64,000 nucleotides of DNA, from NCBI GenBank assembly GCA_050313895.1, contig JBNPMI010000002.1; one strand, written 5' to 3'. A program made the position numbers and the translations under genes. This document shows, piece by piece, positions 17,789 to 26,519 of this stretch. Position 1 is the first letter of the stretch. The number at the start of each line of letters is the position of its first letter. The DNA comes from JALFST01 sp022779285 (GTDB lineage Bacteria; Bacillota; Clostridia; Tissierellales; Peptoniphilaceae). Under the pieces are notes generated by a model that did not search any database, had not been told where the DNA came from, and saw only the letters and a program-made list of their open reading frames with translations.

Positions 17789-19036
17789 ATGAAAGCAGAA
17801 CTCATTTCAGTCGGCACGGAAATACTTTTAGGAGATATTCTCAACACAGATGTACAGGAACTCTCACAGGCGTGTGCTTCTCTGGGAATTGATGTATTTC
17901 ACACATCAGTTGTCGGAGATAATCCGGAGCGTTTAATAGCGGAAATTACGCTTGCTGCTTCTCGATCGGACATTATTATTTTATCCGGCGGCCTGGGATC
18001 TACCAACGATGACATTACGAAAGAAACGGTTATCAAGTTTATCGGAAAAAAATTGGAAATCAATCCAGAGGCTAAAAAGCGGATTGAAACATGGTTCTCC
18101 GAGGAAAAAGACCGTAAGGCAAATCAAAAATTATATTATTTTCCGGAGGATACCACGGTATTAAGAAATACGGTGGGGACGGCTTTTGGCGCATGGATTC
18201 CATGTTATTATGATGGAAAACAACGTTATATTGCATTTCTTCCGGGACCACCGAATGAACTGATCCCCATGCTCCATGATGAGCTGATGCCTATACTTGC
18301 AAGCTTCAGTTCGGAGGCTATAAAATCAACGATTGTTCGTATCGGTTTAATGGGTGAGCATAAGATGTATTTACATATGAAAAATGAGATGGAATCGATG
18401 AGTAATCCCACCCTGGCACCCTATGTAAAGCCGGACGGCCCCATGATTCGTATCACAGCCAAGTCTTCTGATGAAGAAAAATGTGATGAATTGATTTCTT
18501 TCGGTTTGGAAAAGGTAAAAGAACACTTAAGTGATCATATCATCTCAATTGGGAATATGACACGAGCAGAACGTCTTGTTGCTCTATTAAAGGAAAAGAA
18601 ATATACAGTTTCTACGGCTGAAAGCATAACAGGCGGTATGATTGCTTCAACAATTGTAGAGGCTCCCGGCGCTTCCGATGTATTCCGGCAGGGGTATATT
18701 ACTTATAGTGATGCTACAAAACAGTCCATTCTTGATGTGAAGGCATCCACTATAGAAGAATTTAGTGCGGTTTCTGAGCAGACCTGCTTAGAAATGCTCA
18801 CAGGATTGTACAAAAAAACAGAAAGCAATCTGTGTCTTGCTGCGACGGGATATGCCGGACCGACAGGAGAAGATGTAGGTCTCACATTCATTGGAGTTTT
18901 GCTTAACGGGGCTGCTCACATTTATAAAAGGAATTTTCATGGGTCGAGAAACTTAATCCGTCGCTTTGCGCGAAATGTAGCTATAGACGGAGCCGTTCGA
19001 GCGCTGGTGGAGGAAAAAAATGAGCAAGATCATTAG
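17789..19036 (+). CDS. cinA: CinA-family protein (competence/damage-inducible protein A)
   Basis: 415 residues with two parts: an N-terminal MoaB/COG1058-like domain (KAELISVGTEILLGDILNTD, SGGLGSTNDDITKETV) and a C-terminal CinA/PncC nicotinamide-nucleotide deamidase domain (TAESITGGMIASTIVEAPGAS, LAATGYAGPTGED). The family acts in pyridine-nucleotide salvage and is linked to competence. AAAGGATGG precedes the ATG. Its 3' end overlaps parA by 17 bp. Placement beside parAB is unusual but uninformative about function. Confidence 0.94.
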   Translation: MKAELISVGTEILLGDILNTDVQELSQACASLGIDVFHTSVVGDNPERLIAEITLAASRSDIIILSGGLGSTNDDITKETVIKFIGKKLEINPEAKKRIETWFSEEKDRKANQKLYYFPEDTTVLRNTVGTAFGAWIPCYYDGKQRYIAFLPGPPNELIPMLHDELMPILASFSSEAIKSTIVRIGLMGEHKMYLHMKNEMESMSNPTLAPYVKPDGPMIRITAKSSDEEKCDELISFGLEKVKEHLSDHIISIGNMTRAERLVALLKEKKYTVSTAESITGGMIASTIVEAPGASDVFRQGYITYSDATKQSILDVKASTIEEFSAVSEQTCLEMLTGLYKKTESNLCLAATGYAGPTGEDVGLTFIGVLLNGAAHIYKRNFHGSRNLIRRFARNVAIDGAVRALVEEKNEQDH

Positions 19037-19793
19037 TGTTTATAACCAGAAAGGTGGCGTTGGAAAAACGACCACGGTGATTAATTTGGCAGCGGCGTTA
19101 GCCATGACCGGATTTCGTAAAAAGAAAGTATTAATTCTGGATCTGGATCCACAGGGAAATGCAACATCAGGTCTGGGAATTCGTAAGGATACTTTAGAAA
19201 TGGATATCTATTCATGTCTCACGGGAGAATCAACCCTGCTGGAGGCTGCCAAGACTATTGGAAAGGGAAATCTGACCATTGTTCCGGCAACACCGGAATT
19301 AACGGGGTTTGAAATTGAGTCTCTGACTATGGAGGATCATAATAACCTGCTAAAAAAGCTTTTGGAGCCTATCAAAGAGCAATTTGACTATATTTTCATT
19401 GATTGCCCTCCTTCTTTGGGAATGTTGAGTGTCAATGCTCTCAGCGCATCAGATTCTGTTTTAATTCCGATTCAAGCAGAATACTATGCGCTCGAAGGTG
19501 TGAGTCAGCTGGTGCGAACGATTGAGATGATTCGAGAGGGGATTAACCCGAAGCTCCAGGTGGAGGGCATTGTGATTTCGATGTATGACGGACGCACAAA
19601 TCTGGCACAAGAGGTCGAAAAAGAAGTCAATAAATATTTTGAAAAACAAGTCTTTCATACAGTGATTCCGAGAAATATTCGATTAGCGGAGGCGCCCTCT
19701 TTCGGAGAAAGCATCATCACTTATGATAGAAATTCTAAGGGAGCACAAGCGTATATACAATTAGCAAAGGAATTAAAAAAGAAAAATAAGTAG
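19020..19793 (+). CDS. parA: Chromosome-partitioning ATPase ParA (Soj)
   Basis: ParA-type Walker ATPase, 257 residues, acting with ParB in origin segregation and DnaA control. The deviant Walker A YNQKGGVGKTTTVINLAAAL lies at the N-terminus, followed by LDLDPQGNATSGLG and DYIFIDCPPSLGMLSVNAL. It starts inside the end of cinA with a strong GGAGG site, implying co-transcription. Confidence 0.97.
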   Translation: MSKIISVYNQKGGVGKTTTVINLAAALAMTGFRKKKVLILDLDPQGNATSGLGIRKDTLEMDIYSCLTGESTLLEAAKTIGKGNLTIVPATPELTGFEIESLTMEDHNNLLKKLLEPIKEQFDYIFIDCPPSLGMLSVNALSASDSVLIPIQAEYYALEGVSQLVRTIEMIREGINPKLQVEGIVISMYDGRTNLAQEVEKEVNKYFEKQVFHTVIPRNIRLAEAPSFGESIITYDRNSKGAQAYIQLAKELKKKNK

Positions 19794-19839
19794 AGATTGT
19801 CAGATAAATAAGGAAAGATAGTCAGAACAGGAGGATCCC

Positions 19840-20934
19840 ATGGCAAAAAAGCGAGGACTCGGACGGGGGTTAGCGGCTTTAATACCACAGGCATATCAGG
19901 AAACAACAGAAAAAACTCAGGCTCAGGAAATAACAGAAAACGAGAAGCTTGAGAAAGCAAGCGCTGCCGGTGTTAAAAAATCCACTAAAATGCAAGAAAA
20001 AAGTGGAAAGGAAGTTTCGGTTGCAACCTCTTTAAAAAATAATAAAAAGCCGGCTACCAAAAGAACAACTTCTAAGGTGGGCCGTACAAAACAAAAATCC
20101 ACAGAGGATAAAAATTTTCAAGACCTCAAGCCTTCTCAAAGTCCATCCGATGAGGAGCGTTTTGCGATCAACACCTTATCATTGGATCAAATGGAAGCGG
20201 ACCCAAATCAGCCTCGAAAACAATTTGATGAAGAGGCATTGGCTGATCTTACGGAATCCGTTCGCCGCTACGGAGTTCTTCAGCCATTAATTGTAAAAAA
20301 GCATACGGCTCCGGGGCACGCTCCCTATATGATCATTGCCGGAGAAAGACGATATCGTGCAGCAAAGCTGGCAGGTCTTACGGAGGTTCCTGTTGTCCTT
20401 CGTCAAGATCATTCGGAGGAAGCGGCTCTCCTGTCAGTGGTGGAGAATGTTCAGCGTGAAGATCTTTCTCCTTTAGAAGAGGCGGTCGCTTATCAGCATA
20501 TCATGCAAAACCGTTTGATGACTCAGCAGGAATTGGCAGATGCATTAGGAAAATCAAGGGCATACATTGCCAACAGTGTTCGTTTGATGAAATTAGATGA
20601 TGAGTCTTTAGAGGCATTGCGAAAGGGATTGATTACATCCTCACAGGCTCGAACCCTTTTATCAGAAACGAATCCCGCTTTACGGGCAAAGTATCGACAA
20701 ATGTTTACACAGGGTCAGGGAACAGTCAATAAAGTCGAAAAGAAAATCGGCCGTAAGCAAAAAAAGAGAGTGAATGTATTCCTCAATGATCTGGAGGACC
20801 GGTTGAGTGAGCATTTAGGTACCGATGTATCCATTGTGTCAAAAAGGAAGGGTTGGTCATTGTCCATTTCTTGCTATTCGGAAGAAGAATTGAATAAATT
20901 ATCCAAACTCTTAATGGAAGGAGAAGAAGAATGA
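19840..20934 (+). CDS. parB: Chromosome-partitioning protein ParB (Spo0J)
   Basis: 364 residues. It opens with KKRGLGRGLAALIP, followed by a disordered Lys/Ser/Thr-rich linker to about residue 105. The ParB/Srx CTPase domain carries PNQPRKQFDEEALADLTESV and the GERRYRAAKLAGL arginine-rich motif. A helix-turn-helix (MTQQELADALGKSRAYIANS) and a C-terminal dimerisation region follow. It would load at the parS-like sites at 17.4-17.8 kb. AGGAGG precedes the ATG. The linker is longer than in Spo0J of Bacillus. Confidence 0.96.
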   Translation: MAKKRGLGRGLAALIPQAYQETTEKTQAQEITENEKLEKASAAGVKKSTKMQEKSGKEVSVATSLKNNKKPATKRTTSKVGRTKQKSTEDKNFQDLKPSQSPSDEERFAINTLSLDQMEADPNQPRKQFDEEALADLTESVRRYGVLQPLIVKKHTAPGHAPYMIIAGERRYRAAKLAGLTEVPVVLRQDHSEEAALLSVVENVQREDLSPLEEAVAYQHIMQNRLMTQQELADALGKSRAYIANSVRLMKLDDESLEALRKGLITSSQARTLLSETNPALRAKYRQMFTQGQGTVNKVEKKIGRKQKKRVNVFLNDLEDRLSEHLGTDVSIVSKRKGWSLSISCYSEEELNKLSKLLMEGEEE

Positions 20935-21974
20935 CTCCTTGGATGATACTATTGATCATTGCTGCTCTTGTTATTGCCTTATTCTGCACATATCTGGCTT
21001 CCAGCCTCAATAAAAAATTGAATCGTATGAGAAAACGGTATGACTATCTTTTGCGTGGCCGCGGAGATGTCAGCATGGAAGAGCTGATTGCCGGATTTGG
21101 TGAAGATTTAGACAGCTTTAAGAATGATCAGAAGCAGACAGCACAGCGCCTGCATCATATCGAACAGTGGATGGCACGAACGGATACCGATCAACAGGCG
21201 TATATCAATGAGCGTTTTGATATCGTTGCTCATGATTGGCAGGAGCAAATGCGTTCTACGAGCCAAAATTTAGTATCGAGCATGAAACGATTGGATGAAC
21301 AGGTGTTTGCCAGATTAGATGCTGTGGAAAAGAATACAGCACAATCAATATCAGAAAATCGCACGGAACTTCAGGGAGGACTTCGCGAGATTACCAATAC
21401 ATTAGGCCGAAAGGTCAAGAAAAATGAAGAAGATACCTTTATCCGGTTTGATGAGATGGAACAAAGAATCGAACTAAATAACAAGGAAAGTAAAGAATCT
21501 ATAGAAAAAGTTCAGCAATATTCGCAGAGCGGACTTCAATCTCTGGATTCCAGAGTCAATGAGCAATTTCATCTCACCTCAACGGAATTTCGTAATCAGC
21601 TGCAATCGATGCAGCAAAAAACGGAAGATACTATAAAGTCGCTGGAAAAACAAACCCTGGATCAACTGGCTACGATCGATGATCGGGCAAAAGAGGCGCT
21701 TCACAAGGAGGGAGCACGAATTCGAGAGCAGCTTTCCTTTGCAATTCAAAAAACATATCTTTATCGATACAATGCGTTTGAAGATGTTGTCGGCAACACA
21801 AGCTTCAGCCTTGTGCTGCTTGATGAGCATAATTCGGGCATTATCTTTACGAGCCTTTATTCTCGCAGAGGATCTACTACATTTGCAAAAGAGGTTCGCA
21901 ATGGAGAGGCAGGAAATCTGTCACCGGAGGAAAATTATGCCTTGGATCAGATTCTTCATGGGAAATCAGCATGA
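20931..21974 (+). CDS. DUF4446-family membrane-anchored coiled-coil protein
   Basis: Residues 1-25 form one transmembrane helix (MILLIIAALVIALFCTYLAS), followed by a DUF4446-type start (RYDYLLRGRGDVSMEELI). A Gln/Glu-rich, probably coiled-coil region of about 180 residues comes next. The C-terminal part (YNAFEDVVGNTSFSLVLLDE, then GIIFTSLYSRRGSTTFAKEV) is the conserved DUF4446 end. Family members usually have about 160-180 residues with the two parts contiguous, so this 347-residue form carries a large coiled insertion. It overlaps parB by 4 bp. Function unknown; association with parAB is common in Clostridia. Confidence 0.8.
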   Translation: MTPWMILLIIAALVIALFCTYLASSLNKKLNRMRKRYDYLLRGRGDVSMEELIAGFGEDLDSFKNDQKQTAQRLHHIEQWMARTDTDQQAYINERFDIVAHDWQEQMRSTSQNLVSSMKRLDEQVFARLDAVEKNTAQSISENRTELQGGLREITNTLGRKVKKNEEDTFIRFDEMEQRIELNNKESKESIEKVQQYSQSGLQSLDSRVNEQFHLTSTEFRNQLQSMQQKTEDTIKSLEKQTLDQLATIDDRAKEALHKEGARIREQLSFAIQKTYLYRYNAFEDVVGNTSFSLVLLDEHNSGIIFTSLYSRRGSTTFAKEVRNGEAGNLSPEENYALDQILHGKSA

Positions 21975-22057
21975 AAATCTCCCGGTTGGGTAAAAGATGT
22001 TAAAATAGGGTAATGTTCAGGCGTTAAGGCGTAAGCATGTAAAAGAAAGGGCAGAAA

Positions 22058-23044
22058 ATGGATATCATTGAATCTATAGTAGAAAAGATCCGCGGAAAGA
22101 ATTGTACTATTGTTTATCCGGAAGGATTGGATCCTCGTACATTAGGTGCGGCAATCAAGCACCAAGAAATGGGAATCATTCATCCCATTGTGTTGGGAAA
22201 TCCTGAGGAGATTGCCAATAAGGCAAAGGAACTGGGAAAGGATATCGGAGAGCTTGAGATCATTGATCCGAATAATTATGAGGATTACGAGAATATGGTT
22301 CAGGCTTTTGTGGAGCGCCGTAAAGGCAAGGCAACCTTGGAGCAGGCGAGAGAGATGCTTCGCGACCGCAATTATTTCGGAACAATGCTTGTTTATTTAG
22401 GTCTTGCAGACGGAATGGTGAGTGGTGCAGATGGGCCGACAGGAGATACGATTCGTCCGGGTTTGCAAATTATTAAGACGCGTCCGGGCGCCAATATGGT
22501 AAGCGGATGCATGGTTCTGATTCCTGCAGATGAGACCAAGGATCGCCTGATTTTCGCTGATACTGCTGTGACCATTCAGCCGACAGCAGAACAGCTTGCA
22601 GAAATCGCAAATGAAACGGCAAAAACCGCACTTACCTTCGACGTGGAACCGAAAGTAGCGCTTCTTTCCTTCTCAACCAAGGGCTCGGCGCATTCGCCGG
22701 AGCAGGAAAAGGTAGCACAAGCTGCTGCTATTGCGAAGGAAAAGTATCCGGAGCTTGCTGTGGACGGAGAGCTGCAATTTGATGCTGCTTACGTTCCGGA
22801 GGTGGCAAAGATCAAGGCACCGGATTCTGAGATTGCAGGACACGCACGTATCTTTGTTTTCCCGGATCTCCAGGCAGGAAACATTGGATATAAGCTGGCA
22901 CAGCGTCTTGGCGGATATACCGCATTAGGTCCTATTTTGCAGGGAATGGCAAAGCCTGTCAATGATCTTTCCCGTGGATGTAATGAAAGAGAAGCATATG
23001 AGCTTGCATTGATTACAGCTATGCAGGCAGTGGATCAGAGATAA
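22058..23044 (+). CDS. pta: Phosphate acetyltransferase
   Basis: Converts acetyl-CoA and phosphate to acetyl phosphate, feeding acetate kinase in anaerobic ATP production. The 328-residue single-domain form shows PTA motifs: DGMVSGADGPTGDTIRPGLQ, SGCMVLIPAD, VALLSFSTKGSAHSPEQEKV, VFPDLQAGNIGYKLAQRLGG and the C-terminal GPILQGMAKPVNDLSRGC. An AAAGGG site precedes the ATG. It stands alone, ended by a strong hairpin shared with the convergent pncB unit. Confidence 0.96.
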   Translation: MDIIESIVEKIRGKNCTIVYPEGLDPRTLGAAIKHQEMGIIHPIVLGNPEEIANKAKELGKDIGELEIIDPNNYEDYENMVQAFVERRKGKATLEQAREMLRDRNYFGTMLVYLGLADGMVSGADGPTGDTIRPGLQIIKTRPGANMVSGCMVLIPADETKDRLIFADTAVTIQPTAEQLAEIANETAKTALTFDVEPKVALLSFSTKGSAHSPEQEKVAQAAAIAKEKYPELAVDGELQFDAAYVPEVAKIKAPDSEIAGHARIFVFPDLQAGNIGYKLAQRLGGYTALGPILQGMAKPVNDLSRGCNEREAYELALITAMQAVDQR

Positions 23045-23057
23045 TTATTCACATTAA

Positions 23058-23090
23058 AATGCCGCTTGAGCAGTCTGCTCAGGCGGCATT
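23058..23090. terminator. Bidirectional terminator between pta and the pncB operon
   Basis: Fourteen-bp stem AATGCCGCTTGAGC / GCTCAGGCGGCATT (one G-T pair) with a short loop, placed between convergent genes. T-rich sequence follows only weakly on the plus side. Confidence 0.75.
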
Positions 23091-23091
23091 A

Positions 23092-23105
23092 GTTTCATAT
23101 GAAAC
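23092..23105. promoter_or_regulatory. Isolated parS-like palindrome
   Basis: GTTTCATATGAAAC, identical in its 14-bp core to the cluster at 17.4-17.8 kb, located between the pta terminator and the end of the next minus-strand gene. Lone parS sites a few kb from the main cluster are normal in Firmicutes. Confidence 0.65.
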
Positions 23106-23435
23106 TTATTTATGAAAATCGTTAGCAAAAATGTTGATTTCTTGAGGGACGAAGAATCGTTTGACGTTTCCGATGCCCCAGGCTGAAATTTCAATTGGAG
23201 CATTGAATTCATAAAGATCCATTCCGGATTCATAATGGATCTCAATTCCGTCCGGGCTCAGATCCGGATCGAGGGTTTTATAGAGGACATTTTCCTTCGG
23301 TTTCTCAAGAACCTGAATGAGCACTTGAGGAATTGCGCAGCAGCTTCCCTGTCCCATTTTTGTATTTAAATAGAGTATCGATGTTTTGCGCTGTGCGGCA
23401 AGCTTGGCCGCCTTTTCATTGATCAGAATTTGCAC
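23106..23435 (-). CDS. Small CC-motif protein, possibly CC/Se-motif (HesB-like) family
   Basis: About 109 residues. A vicinal cysteine pair occurs in MGQGSCCAIPQV about 25 residues from the start, followed by an all-beta-looking region (DGIEIHYESGMDLYEF, NVKRFFVPQEINIF). This layout recalls the CC/Se-motif (seleno)protein family, in which one cysteine may be selenocysteine in relatives; the assignment is tentative. A GTG start at 23435 with AAAGGG upstream is preferred over the ATG at 23459. It overlaps the 3' end of pncB and is likely co-transcribed with it. Function unknown, plausibly thiol/metal related. Confidence 0.5.
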   Translation of the reverse strand: MQILINEKAAKLAAQRKTSILYLNTKMGQGSCCAIPQVLIQVLEKPKENVLYKTLDPDLSPDGIEIHYESGMDLYEFNAPIEISAWGIGNVKRFFVPQEINIFANDFHK

Positions 23436-24891
23436 TTTTTCCCTTTCTGTTGGCTTCATGCAAAAGCCGATTCTTCAGATCCCATACTTTTTGGGAAAGG
23501 TCAACCTTGTATACATGAGGATTTTCAAATCGCTTATATTCCTCCCAAAGAGAATCAATCTCGGATTGACAATACTCTCTTCGGCTGTTGAGATCGGGAA
23601 GGGAGTACACGCATTTCCCGTTTTGATAGATGGGAATCTGGAGAGGGCGACTGAAGAAATTGGTCAGTGTCATTCTTTTCCAGGTATGTACGGGATGGAA
23701 AATTTCATAGGGTTTCGTATCATCAATCGTTTCATCACGAAGAGTGATAACATCCGCAAGTGAGAAGCCGGTGGTTTTGTCATAGAGTCGGTGAACCTGT
23801 TTAAAACCGGGTGTCGTAATCTTTTCAACATTTTCAGAAATTTTGATTTTGGGTGTATGAACCCCGTCACGATCCTGGGCAACTAATTTATAGACGCCTC
23901 CGAAGACCGGCTCCGTTTTTGAAGTAATCAGGTTTTCTCCTACACCGAAGCTGTCGATTTTTGCACCTTGCGAGAGTATTTCTGTGATTGTATATTCATC
24001 CAAAGAGTTTGAAGCGACGATTTTTGCATCGGGAAAACCGGCATCGTCGAGCATTTTCCGGGCTCTTTTAGAAAGATAAGCAATATCTCCCGAGTCCAGA
24101 CGAATGCCTCCGGGACGATAACCCTTGGGGGCAAGAATCTCGCGAAAAACGCGAATAGCATTGGGAATGCCGCTTTCCAAGGTATTAAAGGTATCTACAA
24201 GAAGATTGCAATTTTCCGGATAAATCTCCGCATAGGCTCGAAAAGCCTCATATTCCGAGGGAAACATCATTACCCAGGAATGTGCCATAGTGCCTAAGGC
24301 TGGCACGCCGAATCGTTGATCCGCCAGCGTATTTGCCGTACCTGCACATCCGGCGATATAAGCGGCACGTGCTCCAAGCGTTGCGGCATCAGGACCTTGT
24401 GCACGGCGAGATCCGAATTCCATGACAGCTCTTCCATCGGAGGCACGTACAATTCGATTGGCTTTGGTTGCCACGAGGCTTTGGTGATTGATCAGGAGCA
24501 GCAGCATGGTCTCTAAAAGACTGGCCTGAATAATAGGTCCGCGGACAGTAATCAGAGGCTCATTCGGGAAGACAACGGTTCCGTCAGGGACCGCCCATAT
24601 ATCGCAATCCAAGGTGAGAGTACGGAGAAACTCCAGGAATTTTTCATCAAATACCTTTTTGGTTCGAAGAAAATCAATATCTTCTTCCGAAAAATGAAAT
24701 TCTCGAAGATAAGTGATGACAGACTCGAGACCGGAAAAAATTGAAAAGCCTGCATTATCCGGATTGTGGCGATAGTAGAGATCAAAGTAGCCGATGGTAT
24801 TTTCGAGATGCTGTTTATAGTATCCGTTGGCCATAGTCATTTCGTAAAAATCGAAAAGCATGGTTAAATTTTCTTGATTGCGTGGAATCAT
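23416..24891 (-). CDS. pncB: Nicotinate phosphoribosyltransferase
   Basis: First committed enzyme of NAD salvage from nicotinate; 491 residues. Clear family segments are MLFDFYEMTMANGYYKQ, FGSRRAQGPDAATLGARAAYIAGC, LGTMAHSWVM, YRPGGIRLDSGDIAYLSKRARK and KIVASNSLDEYTI. The ATG has GGAGG upstream. The promoter region contains repeated AACAAA-type motifs that may bind a NAD-pathway regulator. Confidence 0.96.
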   Translation of the reverse strand: MIPRNQENLTMLFDFYEMTMANGYYKQHLENTIGYFDLYYRHNPDNAGFSIFSGLESVITYLREFHFSEEDIDFLRTKKVFDEKFLEFLRTLTLDCDIWAVPDGTVVFPNEPLITVRGPIIQASLLETMLLLLINHQSLVATKANRIVRASDGRAVMEFGSRRAQGPDAATLGARAAYIAGCAGTANTLADQRFGVPALGTMAHSWVMMFPSEYEAFRAYAEIYPENCNLLVDTFNTLESGIPNAIRVFREILAPKGYRPGGIRLDSGDIAYLSKRARKMLDDAGFPDAKIVASNSLDEYTITEILSQGAKIDSFGVGENLITSKTEPVFGGVYKLVAQDRDGVHTPKIKISENVEKITTPGFKQVHRLYDKTTGFSLADVITLRDETIDDTKPYEIFHPVHTWKRMTLTNFFSRPLQIPIYQNGKCVYSLPDLNSRREYCQSEIDSLWEEYKRFENPHVYKVDLSQKVWDLKNRLLHEANRKGKSANSDQ

Positions 24892-24901
24892 AATGCCTCC
24901 T

Positions 24902-25032
24902 CAACAAGCACTTTGTTACAACAAGCATTTTGTTACCTAACAAAATACCACATTTTCAGGCAATAAGCGAAATTTTCCTAAAAATGTTTGATACAAATCG
25001 TATTTTGTTTCAACAAGCAGTTGAAATATAAT
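24902..25032. promoter_or_regulatory. Repeat-rich divergent promoter/operator region of pncB and the SPOUT methyltransferase
   Basis: Read on the minus strand, TAACAAAATGCTTGTTG and TAACAAAGTGCTTGTTG occur as two tandem, nearly identical copies just upstream of pncB. GTATTTTGTT occurs in opposite orientations at about 24937-24947 and 25000-25010. On the plus strand a promoter TTGTTT (25005) - 16 bp - TATAAT (25027) leads to the methyltransferase gene. The repeats look like an operator; NiaR-type control is a guess from the target gene. Confidence 0.5.
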
Positions 25033-25064
25033 GGGAAAGCAGGAAAGAAAACGGAGGATGCGGG

Positions 25065-25811
25065 ATGAAATGGACAAAATATCATAAGGACAATGATTAT
25101 TCCTATACTTTAGGAGCTTTTCCTACGATGGAATTAGTAGAAAACAGTCCTCATCTGATATATGAAATTCTTCTGTCTGAAAAGCTGAGAGATCGGGAGT
25201 ATTTTACAAAAATTTTTGATACAAAACAGATACCTTACCGAGTAGCGGATCGGGAGCTTCGCCGCATCTCAACAAAAGAGAATGTTTTTTTGGCGGGCGT
25301 ATTCCGCAAGCAAATTCCCCGAGCAGAGCAGAAGAATCATATCATTTGTGATCAAATATCAGATATGGGCAATTTGGGAAACATTACACGCACGATGCTC
25401 GCGATGGGACAGCATGATCTTATTTTGATCGGCCAGACATGTGACTTATTTCATCCGAAATCCGTGCGTGCGGGCATGGGGGCGCTTTTTCATATTCGCA
25501 TGTCTCATTTTGATACATTTGATCAGTATCGTGATACCTTTTCGGAACCGGATCGGGGGATTTTTTGTTTTATGTTGGACGAGAAGGCGAAAAACCTGCC
25601 GGAAATTCGGGCGCCGAAAAAATGGTCGCTGGTGTTTGGAGCGGAGGCCAGCGGATTGGAGGAAGCCTATCGAGGAAGAGGAACCACAGTGATGATCCCG
25701 CAGTCATCGGAGGTGGATTCCCTGAATCTCACGACAGCGGTTGCAATCGGCTGCTATCATTTTTCAATGGAAGATATGAAAGGAGCAAAAAATGAATACG
25801 GTGATCTTTGA
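25065..25811 (+). CDS. SPOUT (TrmH/SpoU-type) RNA 2'-O-methyltransferase
   Basis: 248 residues. The C-terminal ~150 residues hold the three SPOUT motifs: motif 1 SDMGNLGNITRTMLAMG, motif 2 SVRAGMGALFHI, motif 3 FGAEASGL and IPQSSEVDSLNLTTAVAIG with the knotted SAM-binding end. The N-terminal ~100 residues resemble the substrate-binding domain of TrmH-like enzymes (EILLSEKLRDREYFTKIFD). The modified nucleotide cannot be predicted. It overlaps the next gene by 20 bp. Confidence 0.88.
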   Translation: MKWTKYHKDNDYSYTLGAFPTMELVENSPHLIYEILLSEKLRDREYFTKIFDTKQIPYRVADRELRRISTKENVFLAGVFRKQIPRAEQKNHIICDQISDMGNLGNITRTMLAMGQHDLILIGQTCDLFHPKSVRAGMGALFHIRMSHFDTFDQYRDTFSEPDRGIFCFMLDEKAKNLPEIRAPKKWSLVFGAEASGLEEAYRGRGTTVMIPQSSEVDSLNLTTAVAIGCYHFSMEDMKGAKNEYGDL

Positions 25812-26493
25812 TTTGGATGGTACGCTCATCAATTCACTTCCTTCGATTCGGAACAGTCTCAATCGTACGATGGAGCGCTTCGGGTATGCTCCAGTCAGCC
25901 TGGAGCGCACAAGAGAGCTTGTGGGAAACAGTTCGCGTTATCTTGTGGAGCATGCTTTGAGGGATCAAAAAGAGGATGTTTCGAGGGAGGAGATTCTTTC
26001 CGTTTTGGATGCTTATAATACGGATTATCTATTGAACCCTATTTTTGGAACGTATGTTTATGCAGGTATTTTGGACCTTCTGAATGATTTGAAAAATCAG
26101 GGTGTAAAGATCGGCGTATTTTCAAATAAGCCCGAGAGTATCGTATATGCAGTTCTGGACCATTTTTTTGGACAATCATATTTTGATGTCGTGCGCGGAT
26201 TTCGTGAAGATACTCCGAGAAAGCCGGATCCGGCCGGATTGTTAAAAATGGCGAAGGAGCTGGGAATCCGCAGCGGGGAAATTCTCTATGTCGGGGACAG
26301 CGAGGTGGATGCGGAAGTGGGAGAGCGCGGTGAGGTGGAGACGATTCTGGTGAGCTACGGATTCCGATCGAAGCAAATTTTGGAACCCTTGCGCTATGCG
26401 CATTTATGTGATCATGTTTCGGATCTGAAAGCAGTATTGGAGGAGGAGATTGCTGTTACTAAGAGAGGGAAAGGGGTAAGTAACAATATATAA
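25792..26493 (+). CDS. HAD-superfamily phosphatase (phosphoglycolate phosphatase-like)
   Basis: 233 residues with HAD motif I VIFDLDGTLINS, motif II VFSNKP, and motif III/IV RKPDPAGLL and YVGDSEVDAEVG. The cap domain lies between motifs I and II (C1 type), as in Gph/PpaX. Likely substrates are small phosphorylated metabolites; no specific one can be deduced. It begins within the end of the SPOUT gene with AAAGGAG upstream. Confidence 0.88.
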   Translation: MNTVIFDLDGTLINSLPSIRNSLNRTMERFGYAPVSLERTRELVGNSSRYLVEHALRDQKEDVSREEILSVLDAYNTDYLLNPIFGTYVYAGILDLLNDLKNQGVKIGVFSNKPESIVYAVLDHFFGQSYFDVVRGFREDTPRKPDPAGLLKMAKELGIRSGEILYVGDSEVDAEVGERGEVETILVSYGFRSKQILEPLRYAHLCDHVSDLKAVLEEEIAVTKRGKGVSNNI

Positions 26494-26519
26494 ATTAGGC
26501 AGTGCGGGAGGTTTTTTCA

